A stretch of 64,000 nucleotides of DNA from Pachypanchax playfairii (Eukaryota > Chordata > Actinopteri > Cyprinodontiformes > Aplocheilidae), in assembly GCA_006937955.1 (NCBI GenBank), contig SSNP01000025.1, positions 3,921,686 through 3,985,685 of the forward strand, given 5' to 3'. How positions within the stretch are numbered: the first letter of the stretch is position 1; each line of letters starts with the position of its first letter. The position numbers and the translations under genes are program-made. Below, piece by piece: positions 62,869-64,000 of this stretch. The notes beneath the pieces are model-generated. The model saw only the letters and a list, made by a program, of their open reading frames with translations, ran no database searches and was not told where the DNA came from.

Positions 62869-64000
62869 AAAAACATCTTAATTTTGAACGGTTCTTCACT
62901 GTTCTCTGTGATCCACTGCAGCACTGCATGTGTGTGGCTTGCTATTGCATTTTAACAAGCAGCTTTTAAATTATTAGTTTGAAACATTGGAGAGACTGTC
63001 AAATCTCTGACAATGTTAAAAGGTCTACAGAACAAGGCACTGAGATGACTTCTAATTCTTTACTTTCCTCTCTCACAGTGAGAGTTCAGAAGGAAAAGGT
63101 GTTGCAACCAAACAGGAAGAGAACCCAATGAAATATGTAAGAATAAATTAACAAGAGAAATAGAGAAAACAGTCAGGTTTCATTAGTGAAAATGCTCACA
63201 CAACTGTCAAACACATGCAATTAGCTGTCATTTAGCAGCAGTTGTTGTTTAGCCATCTGACCATAATCGAATCACTGCTCCCCCTTTTATTAAAGCAGAC
63301 ACTCTAGCAATAAAATCAAATAGTGCAGACATCCACTGATCAACACTCACAGTTTTCTGTTCTGTCTGACCTCAGCAGGAGTGACAGTTTAACTGGCATA
63401 GATGTTGTTTTAACACACGCCAGGGATGTTGCAAACGGAGAAGGAATGAGGGAGGGGGGTGCTGGGGTCAAGTCTGCCTCTTCTCCAGTTAATTGGCCTA
63501 GCTAGTAGCTAGTGCCTGACAGATTGAATTATCAAGCTGCTTCGATGGTCTGAAATCCCCCAGCAATACATCCTGGTTGACTATTAATGACCAGCTACAG
63601 CAGTCTTCTCTGTTCTGCCAGGCTCTGCTGCTATGCTCTCTGTTCCACTCCGACCCCCTTCCCATCTCTGTGACTTAAAACATTAAGCAGAAAATTTCTT
63701 AGAGTCTGCCTGTCTCTGCCCATGCTGCTGGATGCCCTTTGGTCTTTCAAATTTAGTTTCCTCAAAGAGAAGAAACTTTAAAAACAAACCCTTTTAAGGC
63801 AAAAAAGTTTAACTTCCGTTTGAAAATGTGTAGCTTAGAAGCCTAATTGCCTGTATGAAGCCGACCCCTTCGTTTCGTTCTTCAAACAGCAGTGTCTTGA
63901 GGAGGAGGTATGGCCGGGGCAACAGAGCAGATAATGACAAATAGTGGAAACTGGATGAAGGCTGGGCTTCCCTCACTGTGCATTTCGTTGTATAGACAAC
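62869..64000. other. Right-edge stretch, no gene recognised
   Basis: No exon was seen. 63500-63800 has a CNE-like texture. The plus frame 63323-63505 lacks splice support. Confidence 0.4.

Noticed and set aside
1..64000. CRISPR arrays, bacterial operons, prophage or viral genes
   Set aside because: No spaced direct repeats, ribosome-binding sites, dense gene order or viral domains were seen. The repeats present are microsatellites and vertebrate transposons.

Overview
This is a window from a ray-finned fish nuclear genome, probably an acanthomorph teleost. The evidence is AT-rich DNA with long introns, many (AC)n microsatellites, and several repeat families that I recognise as dispersed in teleosts: tRNA-headed SINEs, a foldback MITE starting CAGGGGTGTC, and 3' pieces of LINEs. 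No feature suggests bacterial, phage or organellar DNA. There is a 10-base N gap at 36959-36968.

The one gene I can identify with confidence is a Golgi carbohydrate sulfotransferase of the chondroitin 4-O-sulfotransferase group, best matched to chst13. It lies on the minus strand from 15956 (start codon) to 4481 (stop codon). Four coding exons (15956-15860, 7090-7008, 6587-6426, 5164-4481) join in frame to 341 codons plus a stop. They encode a short cytosolic tail, one signal-anchor membrane segment, a stem, and a catalytic domain with both PAPS-binding motifs. Intron 1 appears to use a GC donor. A CpG-richer stretch with a perfect palindromic CRE lies upstream (15957-16460), and a 3' UTR of about 1.7 kb probably runs down to about 2.78 kb.

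Region 1-2770 is noncoding, apart from one weak unidentified plus-strand terminal-exon candidate (1536-1806) that would converge on chst13. Intron 1 of chst13 holds two foldback MITEs, one TTAA-flanked inverted-repeat element, a SINE tail and a 22-bp perfect palindrome.

From 16.5 kb to 64 kb I see no recognisable gene. This part holds SINE, LINE and Penelope-like fragments, microsatellites and unique AT-rich sequence. Two places have exon-like properties but no family I know: 39248-39562, open on both strands with splice-like borders, and 62428-62616, a lysine-rich linker plus a membrane segment followed by a good poly(A) signal. Several stretches in the right third (about 46.5, 48.4, 52.8, 54.9, 59.6 and 63.5 kb) read like vertebrate conserved noncoding elements. 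That is a judgement from texture only and needs alignment.

I found no convincing new multi-gene system. The items most worth checking are the GC-AG intron, the tandem acceptor in chst13, the foldback elements in its intron, the two anonymous exon candidates, and the possible enhancer-like blocks.
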